A stretch of DNA of 13,446 nucleotides from the NCBI GenBank assembly GCA_023436765.1, contig JAEZHX010000088.1, positions 1 through 13,446 on the forward strand, read 5' to 3'. Shown here one piece after another: positions 12,710 to 13,446 of the stretch (the first letter of the stretch is position 1; each line of letters opens with the position of its first letter). This DNA is from Bacillota bacterium (GTDB lineage: Bacteria > Bacillota > Clostridia > Lachnospirales > Lachnospiraceae). The position numbers were made by a program, and so were the translations under genes. Under the pieces are notes generated by a model. That model was not told where the DNA came from. It did not search any database and saw only the letters and a list, made by a program, of their open reading frames with translations.

Positions 12710-13446
12710 ATGAAGAAAAAACACTTAAAAATCATCTGCCGCTTTGGCACGCTGGTTATATTGGCTGTTTTTGTCCTTTACATGAACCGCCTTTCAGCTT
12801 CTCACGAAAATGAAGCTTCCCTCATTATTGATGATGGCAATGAATCCATGGAGGTTCATTTTATCGATGTCGGACAAGGGGATGCCATCCTGGTTAAGAC
12901 CGCTTCCTCTTCCCTGTTGATTGATGCCGGGGAAAACAATATGGCTTCCACTGTCACTAACTATCTCCAGAAGCAAGGGATCGATCAACTGGATTATATC
13001 ATCGGTACACATCCACATAGCGACCACATTGGCGGTCTGGACCATGTGATCAGCACGTTTGGAGCCGATACCATCCTGATGCCGGAAGCCGTACATACGA
13101 CAAAGACCTATGAGGATGTCCTGGAGGCTATAGAAGATAAGGATATGAAGATCACATTACCCCGCGTCGGAGAGGAATATCAGCTCGGCCCGGCTTCCTT
13201 TACCATACTTGCCCCGAACAGCAGCGATTATAGCGACCTGAATGACTACAGCATCGGTATCCGATTGGTCTATAAAAATTCCGAGTTTCTGCTTGCCGGA
13301 GATGTCAGTACATTCTCTGAGCAGGAGATGCTAAAGAATGGCTTGGATCTATCAGCTGATGTTCTAAAGATATCCCATCATGGTTCGGAATACAGCTCCT
13401 GTTCAGAATTTCTTGATGAAGTGTCACCCTCCCATGCTGTTATCAG
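12710..13446 (+). CDS. ComEC/Rec2-like metallo-beta-lactamase-fold protein, 3' end outside the window
   Basis: The frame opens at ATG 12710 after AAGGAG at 7 bases and stays open for 245 codons to the edge, so the gene is partial. Residues 8-30 are a hydrophobic N-terminal segment after four basic residues, a signal peptide or membrane anchor. The fold begins with MEVHFIDVGQGDAILV (47-62), typical of the hydrolase domain found at the end of the DNA-uptake protein ComEC and in stand-alone relatives. The metal site is visible: HPHSDH at 101-106, the aspartate in LLAGDVS (D198) and SHHGS at 222-226. The ComEC membrane channel part is absent in what can be seen, so a role in DNA uptake does not follow. 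An extracellular phosphodiesterase or nuclease is a fair guess. It is the only plus-strand gene and is divergent from thpR. Confidence 0.92.
   Translation, partial: MKKKHLKIICRFGTLVILAVFVLYMNRLSASHENEASLIIDDGNESMEVHFIDVGQGDAILVKTASSSLLIDAGENNMASTVTNYLQKQGIDQLDYIIGTHPHSDHIGGLDHVISTFGADTILMPEAVHTTKTYEDVLEAIEDKDMKITLPRVGEEYQLGPASFTILAPNSSDYSDLNDYSIGIRLVYKNSEFLLAGDVSTFSEQEMLKNGLDLSADVLKISHHGSEYSSCSEFLDEVSPSHAVI

Overview
The window looks like chromosome from a low-to-mid GC Bacillota, most likely a clostridial anaerobe of the Lachnospiraceae type. The reasons are strong AGGAGG-like ribosome sites, a TTG start, sigma-A promoters of the TTGaca-N17-TATAAT kind, a rubrerythrin, an XRE/DUF5680 regulator and AlkZ-related protein of types I associate with clostridia, and a LexA-like site of the Bacillota form. 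The genus is inference. Ten of the eleven genes lie on the minus strand. The eleventh, on the plus strand, runs off the right edge. I see no insertion sequence, CRISPR array, tRNA or rRNA gene.

Layout from left to right: (1) 34-1206, a secreted four-repeat protein with its own promoter. (2) 1581-3042, a pair made of an XRE/DUF5680 regulator followed by an AlkZ-related protein, closed by a terminator at 1546-1572. (3) 3255-8886, a DNA-repair and nucleotide group transcribed in the order uvrB, uvrA, yfbR-like nucleotidase. It has an extended -10 promoter at 9022-9050 and a LexA-like site just upstream. (4) 9073-9488, a gene-free stretch that holds a strikingly structured element. (5) 9489-10040, rubrerythrin. 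(6) 10160-11356, a transglutaminase-domain lipoprotein. (7) 11451-11897, a YaiI/YqxD (DUF188) protein. (8) 12001-12543, an RNA 2',3'-cyclic phosphodiesterase (ThpR). (9) 12710 to the edge, a secreted or membrane-anchored ComEC-like metallo-beta-lactamase protein, divergent from the rest.

Functionally the centre of the window is genome maintenance. UvrA and UvrB find and mark bulky lesions, the YfbR-like enzyme trims deoxynucleoside monophosphates, and rubrerythrin removes peroxide upstream of them. The surface and envelope genes at either end are separate units.

The most interesting object is the element at 9098-9345. Perfect helices of 8, 12, 7, 16 and 6 bp are nested symmetrically and separated by loops with little or no complementarity. 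They enclose a three-way junction with a further long arm. A separate hairpin lies at 9408-9460. Interior A.C mismatches on the plus strand become G.U pairs on the minus strand, which suggests a minus-strand structured RNA between rubrerythrin and uvrB. I could not match it to a known RNA family.
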